A stretch of 64,000 nt of DNA from Candidatus Saccharimonadota bacterium (GTDB taxonomy: Bacteria > Patescibacteriota > Saccharimonadia > Saccharimonadales > Saccharimonadaceae): positions 54,930 to 118,929 of the forward strand of contig CAJPUO010000003.1 in NCBI GenBank assembly GCA_905373795.1, in the 5' to 3' direction. Made by a program: the position numbers and the translations under genes. A model generated the notes under the pieces. It had not been told where the DNA came from. It saw only the letters and a list, made by a program, of their open reading frames with translations, and searched no databases. This document shows positions 9,272 to 18,016 of this stretch, piece after piece (position 1 is the stretch's first letter; each line of letters opens with the position of its first letter).

Positions 9272-10522
9272 TTACTTCTCCAAACAAAACTTGACCAGCT
9301 GCTGGTAATCCAATTTCTTCGTCTCGCCAGTCGCCCGCTCGGTTAGCTCAAACAGTCCGTCGCCATCAATTGCCCGATCGCTAATCGTAATCCGCCACGG
9401 CAACCCCATCAGCTCGGCGTCAGCAAATTTCACGCCCGGTCGCTCGTCCCGATCATCCAGCAGCACTTCCACGCCTTTGCCAGCCAGCTCAGCGTACAAT
9501 TTATCCGCCAATTCCCGGCCCTTTTCGCCAATTGATACCACATGAACCTTAAACGGTGCAATGTTTTCTGACCAGACTAGTCCTTTATCGTCAGCAAAGT
9601 GTTCTGCAATCAGCCCCATTACCCGGCTCGGACCAATACCGTAACTGCCCATAAACACTTTCTGAACATGCCCTTGTTCATCGGTATACACCAAATCAAG
9701 CGCTTCAGAAAACTTAGTACCGAGCGTAAAAATATTGCCGACCTCTACCGCTTTTTTCTCCACCAGCTCATCCGCCGCTATCCCCAAGTCAGCCAGTACC
9801 TCGTCGGTGTACACTTCCTGATTGATGGCAATTTTTTTACCTTCATGCACATAAATCGTGTCCTCGCCGACGTCCGACAATGTCTGAAATTCGTGGCTAT
9901 ATTTAGAGAAGCTACCGCCGGAAGCAAATGTCTTGTAAGTAATATCGCCAATTCCAAGCCGCTCGTAAATTCGCCCGTAAGCCTGAGAGATAATCTCATA
10001 AAATTCATCGTGCTCTGCTCGATTCCGCGAAAACGAGTACAAATCTTTCATTAAAAACTCGCGCCCGCGCATCAAACCCGATTTTGATCGCAGCTCATTG
10101 CGGAACTTGATTTGAAATTGATACGGATAGCATGGCAAATCCTTATAGCTGGCGATAAATCCGCGCATCATCTTCGTAATCGGCTCTTCATGCGTCGGCG
10201 CCAAGCCCAACTCCGAACCGTTGGCAAGCCGAGTCTTGAACCATACATCCATCACCTCGTCATCCCAGCGCCCAGACGCTTGCCACGTCTCGCGCGATTG
10301 CAGCGCCGTCAAACTGACCTCGTTGCCGCCGATAGCATTCATTTCCTCGCGGATAATCTGCACAATATTGTCCAGCACGCGCTTGCCCAGCGGCAAATAT
10401 GCGTATACGCCCGCCATCTCTTTATAAATAAACCCTGCCTGGATAAGCAGCTGCGCGTTTTTAGAGACTTCTTCCGCTGGCGCAGTTTTGTTTGTCTTGG
10501 TAAAAAGTTGGCTCATCCGCAT
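9272..10522 (-). CDS. proS: Prolyl-tRNA synthetase, short form without editing insertion
   Basis: 416 aa against about 570 in typical bacteria. Class II motifs are present: GVYAYLPLGKRVLDNI, the motif 2 region FQIKFRNELRSKSGLMRGREF, and GSYGIGPSRVMG for motif 3. Between motifs 2 and 3 the roughly 180-residue INS domain that deacylates Ala-tRNA-Pro is missing. The C-terminal anticodon-binding domain (VHVVSIGEKGRELADKLYAEL onward) is complete. A strong AAGGAGG site precedes the first ATG. It lies downstream of the rseP and CPBP genes, as in many bacteria. Confidence 0.95.
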   Translation of the reverse strand: MRMSQLFTKTNKTAPAEEVSKNAQLLIQAGFIYKEMAGVYAYLPLGKRVLDNIVQIIREEMNAIGGNEVSLTALQSRETWQASGRWDDEVMDVWFKTRLANGSELGLAPTHEEPITKMMRGFIASYKDLPCYPYQFQIKFRNELRSKSGLMRGREFLMKDLYSFSRNRAEHDEFYEIISQAYGRIYERLGIGDITYKTFASGGSFSKYSHEFQTLSDVGEDTIYVHEGKKIAINQEVYTDEVLADLGIAADELVEKKAVEVGNIFTLGTKFSEALDLVYTDEQGHVQKVFMGSYGIGPSRVMGLIAEHFADDKGLVWSENIAPFKVHVVSIGEKGRELADKLYAELAGKGVEVLLDDRDERPGVKFADAELMGLPWRITISDRAIDGDGLFELTERATGETKKLDYQQLVKFCLEK

Positions 10523-10534
10523 AATTTTCCTCCT

Positions 10535-11380
10535 TTACATAAGCGGTAATAGCGCATTTATTTGCCGTATTACGTCAGGATTAATAAACAACAAATAGAA
10601 CGCTATACCATTTTTTATTATATGCACCATCATTGGCACCCAAACTGCGCCGGTATATTCCCGCGCCGCGCACATCACCAGACTGAGCGAAAACGTATCA
10701 ACTGCCACCGACCACTGTAGCGGTTTATTAGTTCCGGCCCACAAGTGCGCCAGTCCAAACGCCGCGCTTGTCACTAAAACCGACAGCCAGATAGAAAACG
10801 ATTTGCGCAACTTACCATACAGATAGCCGCGAAATAGTAATTCCTCGGCAATCGGCGCTAAAACCACCATCGTTATAAACGCTAGTAAAAACTGCCACTG
10901 CGTTCCCAGCATTGCTTGACTGAATGGTAAAGTTTGCGTTTGCGTCATATCCAGCGAAAACAAAGCAACTGCTATCGCCACCAGGACACTGGTAACTAGA
11001 AAATAAGCCACATATGCCAACGGCGAAATCAGTATTTCCAAGAATGTTGGCCAATCATCAACCCCTAGCAGCCTCAGCGTAGTTTTATGTTTCATGACAT
11101 ATAGCGGCACCAATATTACGACCAGCAGCGTCAGAATATAAATAATAAACGACGCCGCCGCATTAAAAATAACCACGTTTAGCGAACTCAGCGGAACGCC
11201 AATGGAGTTTAAAAGTCCCGCCAGCAAACCAACCGCATACTGTACCGCGATAAACGCCGCATACACCCACGCCGGCAATGCCAGCAGCAGCCACCATTTA
11301 TACCTGCCCGCCAGCGCTTTATTAACCTTCGCTAAAAATTTTTTCCTGTTTTTAACTAACCTAGAATAATTTCCCGACAT
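10535..11380 (-). CDS. CPBP family intramembrane glutamic endopeptidase
   Basis: 281 aa with about seven membrane helices. The CAAX-protease/bacteriocin-processing (CPBP) motifs are clear: APIAEELLFRGYLYG holds the EExxxR catalytic motif near residue 182, FGLAHLWAG the second motif, and MMVHIIKNG the last histidine. Related proteins cleave membrane-anchored peptides or help immunity to self-made peptides; the substrate here is unknown. The first codons overlap the 3' end of the upstream rseP gene by 20 bases, so the two membrane proteases are coupled. Confidence 0.9.
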   Translation of the reverse strand: MSGNYSRLVKNRKKFLAKVNKALAGRYKWWLLLALPAWVYAAFIAVQYAVGLLAGLLNSIGVPLSSLNVVIFNAAASFIIYILTLLVVILVPLYVMKHKTTLRLLGVDDWPTFLEILISPLAYVAYFLVTSVLVAIAVALFSLDMTQTQTLPFSQAMLGTQWQFLLAFITMVVLAPIAEELLFRGYLYGKLRKSFSIWLSVLVTSAAFGLAHLWAGTNKPLQWSVAVDTFSLSLVMCAAREYTGAVWVPMMVHIIKNGIAFYLLFINPDVIRQINALLPLM

Positions 11381-12521
11381 CGCTCACCGTCACTAAAATT
11401 GTTAATACTAATAAAACCAGCATACCCGCTGCTTGGATGTTTTCTTCGCGTTCCTTGGTTAACTCCTTGCGCGTCAGTCGGAAAATTGCCATCGTAAACC
11501 AACGCCCGCCATCCAGCGCTGGAATCGGTAAAACATTCATCACTGCCAGCGTCAAAGAGATAATCGCCGCCAAAAGTAGTATCTGCGTCAACCCAGAATT
11601 TACAACCGACGGAAATAGCACGCCCAAAATACCGACCGGCCCAGCTACGTTTTCGCCAACCGCTGCCAGATCTGCACGCGCCGCCTGCCGCGATTCATCT
11701 GAGCCAAAAAATTGTCCAATAAACCCGCCGACAGATTTCACCAGCAAATCGCCAACACCTCTCAATGTTTCATATGACAATTGCGCCGTCATCGCTACGC
11801 CCAAAACTGGCGCCGACCACGTACTATGAAACTTTTCTGTTTGCCGCGACGCTACGCCCAGATAACCGCCAGATTTAGCCTTTTTAACGTCGTTAAGCTG
11901 GATATCCACCATCTTTTCTGTATTATCCCGGCGATATATCACCGCGACCTTTTTACCGGCATTAGCTTTCGTGGCTGCCGATAAAACGCCGGGCGTCGTA
12001 ATGTCGCTCTGAGCAATTTTTATAATTTGATCATCTGTTTTCAATCCCGCCTTTTCAGCCGGCGAACCTGGAGTTACCCGCGCCACCGTCACCGGTGAGC
12101 GTTCAACCGCTGTATCAAACGGTAATTGGACTTGATTTGGTAAAATTTTTGGCAGACCCGCCAGCGCCAAAATCGTAAACAACACAGCTGCCGTCAGCCA
12201 GTTCATCAGCACGCCAGCCAATAAAATCTTAGTTTTTACCCAAAATGTTGCGCCGCCATATGTTCCCTTGCCTTCAGCAGAATCATATTCGCCCTTTAAC
12301 TTAACAAATCCGCCCAGTGGCAGCCAGTTCAGGCTAAAAATAACGTTTTTACCAAGGAAACTCTTTTTTGGCTGCCATTTCTTCGCTCGCGGCGGAAAGC
12401 CAATGCCAAACTCTTCGACAACAACGCCATTTCGCTTAGCGACCATAGCATGCCCCAGCTCGTGTAAGACAACCAGCAGAACCAGTACGAACAACCCTAT
12501 AATAACCCCCAAAATCAACAT
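11361..12521 (-). CDS. rseP: Site-2 zinc metalloprotease RseP
   Basis: 386 aa. The first membrane helix contains VVLHELGHAMVAKRNG, with the zinc-binding HELGH. A PDZ domain follows (TPGSPAEKAGLKTDDQIIKI), and the C-terminal helix has LPIPALDGGRW, the NPDG-like motif that supplies the third zinc ligand. It cleaves transmembrane anti-sigma factors or remnant signal peptides. GGAGG lies six bases before the third of three consecutive ATGs, so 12521 is preferred over 12527. The start overlaps the uppS stop. Confidence 0.92.
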   Translation of the reverse strand: MLILGVIIGLFVLVLLVVLHELGHAMVAKRNGVVVEEFGIGFPPRAKKWQPKKSFLGKNVIFSLNWLPLGGFVKLKGEYDSAEGKGTYGGATFWVKTKILLAGVLMNWLTAAVLFTILALAGLPKILPNQVQLPFDTAVERSPVTVARVTPGSPAEKAGLKTDDQIIKIAQSDITTPGVLSAATKANAGKKVAVIYRRDNTEKMVDIQLNDVKKAKSGGYLGVASRQTEKFHSTWSAPVLGVAMTAQLSYETLRGVGDLLVKSVGGFIGQFFGSDESRQAARADLAAVGENVAGPVGILGVLFPSVVNSGLTQILLLAAIISLTLAVMNVLPIPALDGGRWFTMAIFRLTRKELTKEREENIQAAGMLVLLVLTILVTVSDVGKLF

Positions 12522-12523
12522 CA

Positions 12524-13219
12524 TCATCCTCCAAACCGCCGATTACGGCGCGCATACTCATCCAAAATTACTGCCACATCATCAGTTGTCATATCCGGCC
12601 AATGTTTATCAATAAACATCAATTCGCTGTACGCCGCCCGCCATAACATAAAATTACTCAGACGCTGCTCGCCGCTAGTCCGCACGATCAAATCGCACGG
12701 CGGCACTTCCGGCGCATATAAATTCTGAGCAATCAATTCCGGCGTTACGTCTTCCGCCGAGATACCCGACCGAATAACTTTTTTAACCGCATCAGCAATT
12801 TCCAAATGTCCGCCATAGTTCAGGCAAAGCAGCAGCTCGCCGCCCGTCAAACTCCTCGTCTTTTCCTCGGCATTGTCTATAACCTTAATCAGCGCGTCCG
12901 ACAAACCATCGCGCGACCCAATCACTCGCAGCCTAATATTATTATCCAAAAAAATCGATACGTCAGCTTCCAGCATTTTAACAAATAGCTTCATCAAATG
13001 CCCGACTTCTTCTTCGGAACGTTTCCAATTTTCCGTACTAAATACGTAGGCGCTGGCATACTTCACGCCGCTATGGAGAGTCTCTAATAAGACGTCCTTC
13101 AGACAGTTATACCCCGCTAGATGCCCCTCATAAGCCGGCAGCCCATGTTTCTTCGCCCAGCGGCGATTACCGTCAACGATAAACCCAATATGCCTCGGCA
13201 ATTCTGTTTTTTCACTCAT
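12524..13219 (-). CDS. uppS: Isoprenyl (undecaprenyl) diphosphate synthase
   Basis: 231 aa. Family signatures are HIGFIVDGNRRWAKKHGLP (catalytic Asp and substrate-binding Arg), YVFSTENWKRSEEEVGHLM, and DLIVRTSGEQRLSNFMLW near the C-terminus. It makes the C55 lipid carrier for cell wall glycans from isopentenyl diphosphate. GGAGGG is six bases before the ATG at 13219, which overlaps the upstream stop by eight bases; an in-frame ATG at 13240 lacks such a site. cdsA, which often sits between uppS and rseP, is absent here. Confidence 0.93.
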   Translation of the reverse strand: MSEKTELPRHIGFIVDGNRRWAKKHGLPAYEGHLAGYNCLKDVLLETLHSGVKYASAYVFSTENWKRSEEEVGHLMKLFVKMLEADVSIFLDNNIRLRVIGSRDGLSDALIKVIDNAEEKTRSLTGGELLLCLNYGGHLEIADAVKKVIRSGISAEDVTPELIAQNLYAPEVPPCDLIVRTSGEQRLSNFMLWRAAYSELMFIDKHWPDMTTDDVAVILDEYARRNRRFGG

Positions 13220-13628
13220 GTTTCGCCCTCCACTCATCAATCAACCTCACATCCTGGATATCTTTTTCGCGCCCGCGCCAGTTTTTCCAGCGCCGCAGAA
13301 AATCTAGATTGACAAACTTCACACCGTCATATTCCACCGCGTAGTCCAGCAGCTCGTCATACTCAACAATTCGCCCATCAATCTCCCAGCCATCCCAGAT
13401 CTCGACCGATCCATCATGCTTCACCAAATACTGGCGTTGATTTTTATCAAGCTTTTCGACCCAGCCATCGCTACGAGCGATTTCTTCTAACGCCTCTCGA
13501 TTAGTCGCTACGTCAATATCAGCAGACTGGCGGATTCCTAATTGATCCAAAATACCGCTGCCAATGATAATCATCTGATCCAGCGGCAGCCCTAACTCTT
13601 TTACGCGCTCGGCAAATGTCTGACTCAT
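13212..13628 (-). CDS. Small nucleotidyltransferase-fold protein
   Basis: 138 aa. The motif IIIGSGILDQLGIRQSADID has the GS-x(n)-DxD layout of minimal nucleotidyltransferases, and the C-terminal helix FLRRWKNWRGREKDIQDVRL resembles the KDxxD segment of that fold. Related small enzymes transfer nucleotides to proteins, tRNA or drugs, and some are antitoxins. The ATG shares its A with the frr stop codon (TGATG), and the 3' end overlaps uppS, so it is tightly embedded in the frr-uppS operon. The link to translation or lipid carrier synthesis is unknown. Confidence 0.7.
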   Translation of the reverse strand: MSQTFAERVKELGLPLDQMIIIGSGILDQLGIRQSADIDVATNREALEEIARSDGWVEKLDKNQRQYLVKHDGSVEIWDGWEIDGRIVEYDELLDYAVEYDGVKFVNLDFLRRWKNWRGREKDIQDVRLIDEWRAKHE

Positions 13629-14182
13629 CAAACCGTCAACACGTCCTTTTCTTTTGCCTTAAACGCTTCGTCAATTTGTGCCTGCACCTTACTCATCAGC
13701 GCGTCAATTTCTTTCTCAACCCGCTTGAGATCGTCCTCGCCAAGCTCCTTAGCGTCTTTCATGCGCTTGGCATCTTTCAATGCGTCCTGACGAATCGTCC
13801 GCATAGCGATCCGCGCCTCTTCGACCTTTTCGCTAACTTGCTTGACTAATTGCTTGCGGCGCTCCTCGGTCAGCGCTGGCACTGGCACGCGCACCACCCG
13901 CCCATCATCGGACGGATTAAAACCCAAACTCTGGTTGTCGCGAATCGCTGCCGAAATTGCCGTAATATTACTCGGATCAAACGGCGTCACCAGCAGCATC
14001 TGCGCCTCCGGTGCCGTCACATTTGCCACCTGATTGAGCGGCATCCGCGTCCCGTATGCCTCTACCATCACGCCATCCAGCATCCCAGCATGCGCCCGGC
14101 CCGTCCGTACCTTTTTCAGCTCATCCTGAAAGTGGCTAAACGCCTGCGCCATTTTATCCTCATATGGTTGTGTGTCAAACAT
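13628..14182 (-). CDS. frr: Ribosome recycling factor
   Basis: 184 aa. Typical RRF features are FQDELKKVRTGRAHAGMLDG near the N-terminus, NVTAPEAQMLLVTPFDPSNI in the middle, and VRVPVPALTEERRKQLVKQV. With EF-G it splits post-termination ribosomes. The longest frame begins with TTG at 14194, but GGAGG lies five bases before the ATG at 14182, so that start is chosen (14185 is possible). An extended -10 (TGCTATAAT) lies about 26 nt upstream. pyrH, its frequent neighbour, is absent here. Confidence 0.95.
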   Translation of the reverse strand: MFDTQPYEDKMAQAFSHFQDELKKVRTGRAHAGMLDGVMVEAYGTRMPLNQVANVTAPEAQMLLVTPFDPSNITAISAAIRDNQSLGFNPSDDGRVVRVPVPALTEERRKQLVKQVSEKVEEARIAMRTIRQDALKDAKRMKDAKELGEDDLKRVEKEIDALMSKVQAQIDEAFKAKEKDVLTV

Positions 14183-14306
14183 CATTACCTCCAAATTACC
14201 TGCCTTATATTATAGCAAATTTTACCAGCAATTGTCCGCCTTATGTAATATAAAGTCTATGTCAGTTAAAATCCCGCAAAAAATCCAACCAACTTCAGTC
14301 CTGGCG

Positions 14307-14325
14307 TCATGATATAATAACCTCC
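14307..14325 (+). promoter_or_regulatory. Leaderless extended -10 promoter for recF
   Basis: TGATATAAT ends at 14318, seven bases before the GTG start of recF at 14326, and no ribosome binding site fits. This points to an mRNA beginning at or one base from the start codon. Confidence 0.65.
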
Positions 14326-15378
14326 GTGATAACCAAATTAAAGCTTTATAATTTCCGCTCGTACAGCTTGCATGAAGTTGATTTTAACAGCTCTGGCACG
14401 GTTATCGTCGGACCAAACGGCACAGGCAAAACCAACTTGCTGGAGGCAATTTACACAGCGCTGCGCGGCAGTAGTTTCCGCGGCAGTTTGGGCGACTGCA
14501 TGAAATTTGACATGGAACAAACAATTGTTCATTTGGAGGGCAGCTTTGGGTCGCGCCGCCTTAAATTAGCTAGGTCGAACGATAAAATCAGTAAAGAATT
14601 TATCCTAAACGATAACAAATCAAAGGTCTTATCTCGTAAGAACCGCTTGCCCGTTGTTCTATTTGAACCCAGCGAACTGCGGCTTATTTCCTCATCGCCA
14701 TCGCGCCGCCGCGACTTTTTAGACGGACTACTATCTCGCCTCGACCCGAAATACGATACCGCTCTCAGAGCTTTCAGCCGGGCGCTGCTGCAGCGCAATG
14801 AATTATTAAAGCATCCTCAGGAAAATTCGCAATCTTGGCGTAATAACTTGTTCGCTTGGGATATAAAATTTGTTCAATACGCCGCCTTAGTTTGCCGGCA
14901 GCGTACAAATTTTTTGCTCAAACATGAATCAGCTATCAAAAATCTATACGAATCGCTGGCTGGACAGCCGACGGCTTTATCAATTGAATATTCAGCCAGC
15001 GCGCATCTGCAAACCTACGAACAGTCCCTGCTTGACCGCCTATCCAAATCGCGCGAATATGAAACCAAAACCGGTTTCACCTCTGTCGGACCGCAGCGTG
15101 AAGATTTTACTATATTCCTTCACAACCAGCCCGCTGTAAAAGTTGCTTCCAGAGGCGAGATGCGCACTATTATGCTAGCTTTCAAATTATTAGAACTAGA
15201 TCTGCAGACCAGCATAAACAACGCCAAACCGCTTATTTTACTGGACGACGTATTCTCAGAACTCGACGCCAGCCGCGAAAAACTGCTCCAGGAGACTATC
15301 CAAAACCATCAATTCATCGTCACCACCACCGACTCCCGCCACCAGGCAGACGGCTGCTTGATTATTTATACGAAATAA
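14326..15378 (+). CDS. recF: DNA repair and replication protein RecF
   Basis: 350 aa. The SMC-like ATPase head shows Walker A GPNGTGKT (29-36), a signature region SVGPQREDF, and Walker B PLILLDDVFSELD near residue 300 followed by the D-loop. RecF loads RecA at single-strand gaps with RecO and RecR. The start codon is GTG. dnaA and dnaN, its common neighbours, are not in the window. It is one of few plus-strand genes in this part. Confidence 0.95.
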   Translation: MITKLKLYNFRSYSLHEVDFNSSGTVIVGPNGTGKTNLLEAIYTALRGSSFRGSLGDCMKFDMEQTIVHLEGSFGSRRLKLARSNDKISKEFILNDNKSKVLSRKNRLPVVLFEPSELRLISSSPSRRRDFLDGLLSRLDPKYDTALRAFSRALLQRNELLKHPQENSQSWRNNLFAWDIKFVQYAALVCRQRTNFLLKHESAIKNLYESLAGQPTALSIEYSASAHLQTYEQSLLDRLSKSREYETKTGFTSVGPQREDFTIFLHNQPAVKVASRGEMRTIMLAFKLLELDLQTSINNAKPLILLDDVFSELDASREKLLQETIQNHQFIVTTTDSRHQADGCLIIYTK

Positions 15379-15423
15379 TCCCAGTATGTCACGCCCTTAA
15401 TGTATAAACAACTAAATAACCGA

Positions 15424-15771
15424 CTAGTTCGCATTTGAAGCCGAAGCTGTGATGGCATCTGAATTTTCGACCAGCTCGCCCAACACAATTCGCACATTGT
15501 CTTCAATAATCTCATCGTAATCTGGTATGCGTTCTTTAATCCATTGGGTCACTTCATTGTCAGAAGCTCCGCTATCTTGCAGCCTCACCAAATTCTTTAG
15601 CTGGTCATCATCCAACGAATCAACAATTTCTTCGCCAATCCTCTCGTTAACCGTATCCTCAACATGTTGGATTAACGCCTCTATCTGATCGTCAGGAAGT
15701 TTAATCCCAATCGCATTCAGCTGGCTCTTTGTAATGATCGTCGCATTTATCGTAATATTGTCGTTATTCAC
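15424..15771 (-). CDS. DUF5663-like small acidic protein
   Basis: 115 aa, strongly acidic, starting at GTG. It has the layout of the CPR-enriched DUF5663 family: LPDDQIEALIQHVEDTVNER, then IGEEIVDSLDDDQLKNLV, then WIKERIPDYDEIIEDNVR. Two more relatives lie at the right end of the window (62619-63620). No catalytic motif, signal peptide or membrane segment is visible. The function of the family is unknown. It follows the coiled-coil gene by about 50 nt on the same strand. Confidence 0.6.
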   Translation of the reverse strand: MNNDNITINATIITKSQLNAIGIKLPDDQIEALIQHVEDTVNERIGEEIVDSLDDDQLKNLVRLQDSGASDNEVTQWIKERIPDYDEIIEDNVRIVLGELVENSDAITASASNAN

Positions 15772-15823
15772 ATCATTGCCTTTCTATTTTTATGTTTTGC
15801 TATCTATATTCATGTATTCAATT

Positions 15824-16921
15824 TCACCGAGCAGCACGGACTATCTTTCTGCCAATACTTCTCATATAGCCTGGAGCGTCGTCCAAAAATTGTCCAACTC
15901 TGTCTCTGGCAGAAATAGCAAAATCACCAGCTGCTTCGCGTCGTAAAGCCTTTCGGCGCTCTTTACGAGCCTTAGCTTGTCTAGCTATTTCACTAGGACG
16001 CCGATCATTCTCCGAAAGTGCAAGCTCGTGTTCTGCTTGCAACCTCATGATAGTCGTACCTCTTTCTCTAAGGTCTTTCAAATCAGCTTTAATGTTCTCA
16101 TAATTCTGATCAGCCAGCGACTTCCTCTCTTGAGCTTCAACGAGTCTCTTTCTAGACTCCTGATTTATATCTTTAAGGTACTCGTCTTTTGCCCGCTGAA
16201 GATCAGCGTTGGCCGACTCTTTTTCCGCCCTAGCCTCGCTCACTGTGTTCTGTTTTTCTTTATATAGCTTCTGTACATCGCCAAGCTCCTTGCGCGACTC
16301 GCTCAATATACCTGTTTCTGTCTTACGCACATGTTTTACATCTCTTCTTTGATGTCTGCCAATAGCATCTCCGCGGTCCAAGCTATCACGCTCAGTCTTT
16401 CTATCAGATCTACGCCCATCAATCTCTACACGCCGCTTCTCGCGATCCATAATTCGCTGCTTACGAGCCATAGCCCGCTTAGCTTTTCTTTCTTCCGACC
16501 GCTTCTCTTTATCAGCAGCAAACTGGCGACCTTTAGCTACAGTTTCTGCACCCCAACCAACAGTAGCATATACGCCTTTCATGGTTCTGGTCATAAGTTT
16601 ATTTAGACCGCCCTTAGCTTTTTCCCTTAAGCCACTAAGAGCCTCTTGGCCCTCTTCTTTCAAATTGCCGATTATTTCTTTCCCCCTAGCCTCACGCGCA
16701 CTCTGTTTATTGTCTAATAGCTCAGCTGCAAAGTTTTCGGAGAAATCTGGACCAAACGGATCTGGTCTTTCAGCAGGTTCCCGCGGACTGGAAGTAATAT
16801 CATCAAACGGGCCTGGCGATTCTCCCATGCTTACCCAAGAGTTGTCACGGTCTCCCACCCAAGCGTTTTCCTCAGGCGAAGAACCTCGACCACCGCGCGT
16901 TCCCATTGTTTCTGCTGTCAT
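15824..16921 (-). CDS. Highly charged coiled-coil protein
   Basis: 365 aa, not recognised. The first 70 residues are Gly/Pro/Ser/Glu-rich and probably disordered (SPREPAERPDPFGPDFSEN). Residues about 75-350 are long helices dominated by Arg, Lys, Glu and Asp (for example EKRSEERKAKRAMARKQR), consistent with an extended coiled coil. The C-terminus is basic (MRSIGRKIVRAAR). There is no signal peptide. A scaffold or nucleoid/filament role would fit this composition but is inference. It precedes the DUF5663-like gene and follows a strong terminator hairpin. Confidence 0.65.
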   Translation of the reverse strand: MTAETMGTRGGRGSSPEENAWVGDRDNSWVSMGESPGPFDDITSSPREPAERPDPFGPDFSENFAAELLDNKQSAREARGKEIIGNLKEEGQEALSGLREKAKGGLNKLMTRTMKGVYATVGWGAETVAKGRQFAADKEKRSEERKAKRAMARKQRIMDREKRRVEIDGRRSDRKTERDSLDRGDAIGRHQRRDVKHVRKTETGILSESRKELGDVQKLYKEKQNTVSEARAEKESANADLQRAKDEYLKDINQESRKRLVEAQERKSLADQNYENIKADLKDLRERGTTIMRLQAEHELALSENDRRPSEIARQAKARKERRKALRREAAGDFAISARDRVGQFLDDAPGYMRSIGRKIVRAAR

Positions 16922-17034
16922 TTTTGCCGCCTTTTCTTTTTTATTTTATTTATTTCTATACTCTCGTATACTAGCACAGATTTGCATTTTTGTCAACTAA
17001 CCATATTGACTTATACTAATTATAAAGCCTAAGC

Positions 17035-17062
17035 AAAATACCTGCCATCAGGCAGGTATTTT
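17035..17062 (-). terminator. Strong intrinsic terminator hairpin
   Basis: A perfect 12-bp stem (AAAATACCTGCC with GGCAGGTATTTT) around an ATCA loop lies 15 nt beyond the stop of the exported protein gene at 17077. The stem ends in A/T runs on both strands, so it could work in both directions. Confidence 0.85.
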
Positions 17063-17076
17063 ATCCTAATCATTAC

Positions 17077-17841
17077 TTACTTTTTTGATTCGTCATCACC
17101 CCAATTGCTTTTCACCGTGTCAATTACTTTCTGCACTTCTGCCACTGCGCTATCACCTGTAAAAACATTTCCTATTTCATTGCTGTCTTCGTATCCGCTC
17201 GCACCATCTTTATTGTTCACGTTAAGTTCCCAACGGTCATCGCCACCATCGTAAACATTATATTTTAACGTCTCCGGCGTAAGTTCTCCGTCTCTGTTAG
17301 CGTCTTCATGCGACTGAATTTTACTAATATTAACATCAGGTCTTCCTAAGAATTCTTTAACTTCAGACCAATTAACTTTATTATCAGCATTTATTTTATC
17401 TAATGCTGACTCATCTTCTGTACTAAAAACAAACCGTGTCGACGTGCTAACTCCGCGTTCACCAGAAGATTTATCATCGGTTATGGATATTTCAACATTC
17501 GTCCCGCTGCCTTTAGAGGTGTCGCCGTCTGGATCGCCGTCGTATACGTAAAAGCTAGCCATGTTGCCGCCTTCGCCTATAAAATAGCTACCATCATTAT
17601 CATTGAGATCAGGGTTGCTATCTTTAATCTCATTAACCTTGTCTAAAGCGGTCGTAGCTGCTACACTTGTCGCTTCGCGCATCTGCTCATCATTCATCGC
17701 AGGCTCATGCGCTTTATGCCAGATACCGCCAACTGCCAACAAAGCAAAAGCCAACGCGCCTGCTTTTTTTATAAAACCAGGCAGTTTTTTACCAGATTGT
17801 TCAGGTGTTACCCCCCCTGGCGCTTTTTCAGATTTATTCAT
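17077..17841 (-). CDS. Membrane-anchored exported protein with Ca2+-loop-like motifs
   Basis: 254 aa. A single N-terminal membrane segment (FIKKAGALAFALLAVGGIWH, about 24-43) places the remaining 210 residues outside the cell. The exported part is rich in Asp, Asn and Ser. It holds DxDxDG-like loops, YDGDPDGDTSKGS and EDANRDGELTPE, which resemble EF-hand or dockerin calcium loops. The repeated YDGDPDGD/YDGGDDRWELN context suggests two related beta units. Family not recognised. An AAAGGA ribosome site precedes the ATG. A surface or host-contact role is possible but unproven. Confidence 0.6.
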   Translation of the reverse strand: MNKSEKAPGGVTPEQSGKKLPGFIKKAGALAFALLAVGGIWHKAHEPAMNDEQMREATSVAATTALDKVNEIKDSNPDLNDNDGSYFIGEGGNMASFYVYDGDPDGDTSKGSGTNVEISITDDKSSGERGVSTSTRFVFSTEDESALDKINADNKVNWSEVKEFLGRPDVNISKIQSHEDANRDGELTPETLKYNVYDGGDDRWELNVNNKDGASGYEDSNEIGNVFTGDSAVAEVQKVIDTVKSNWGDDESKK

Positions 17842-17963
17842 ATTTTTACTATATCCTTTCTGTCTATAAACAATTAATAATAGTAAACTAGCGTCAACTA
17901 TACTCCATATTTGCTAATTTGTCAAGCCTCGTGCGCTTAACAACAAACGCAAATAAAATAAAC

Positions 17964-17987
17964 ACGGAGAGTTCTTAAACCCTCCGT
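17964..17987 (-). terminator. Terminator of the rpsB-tsf operon
   Basis: On the minus strand ACGGAG pairs with CTCCGT, continued by G-U and GTT/AAC pairs around a TAAG loop. A T-rich run (GTTTATTTTATTT) follows. It lies 30 nt after the tsf stop. Confidence 0.8.
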
Positions 17988-18016
17988 ATAAATCCCAGCA
18001 AAGATTAGCGCCAGTA

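Noticed and set aside
14326..15378. Replication origin near recF
   Set aside because: No dnaA, dnaN, DnaA-box cluster or AT-rich unwinding region accompanies recF here.
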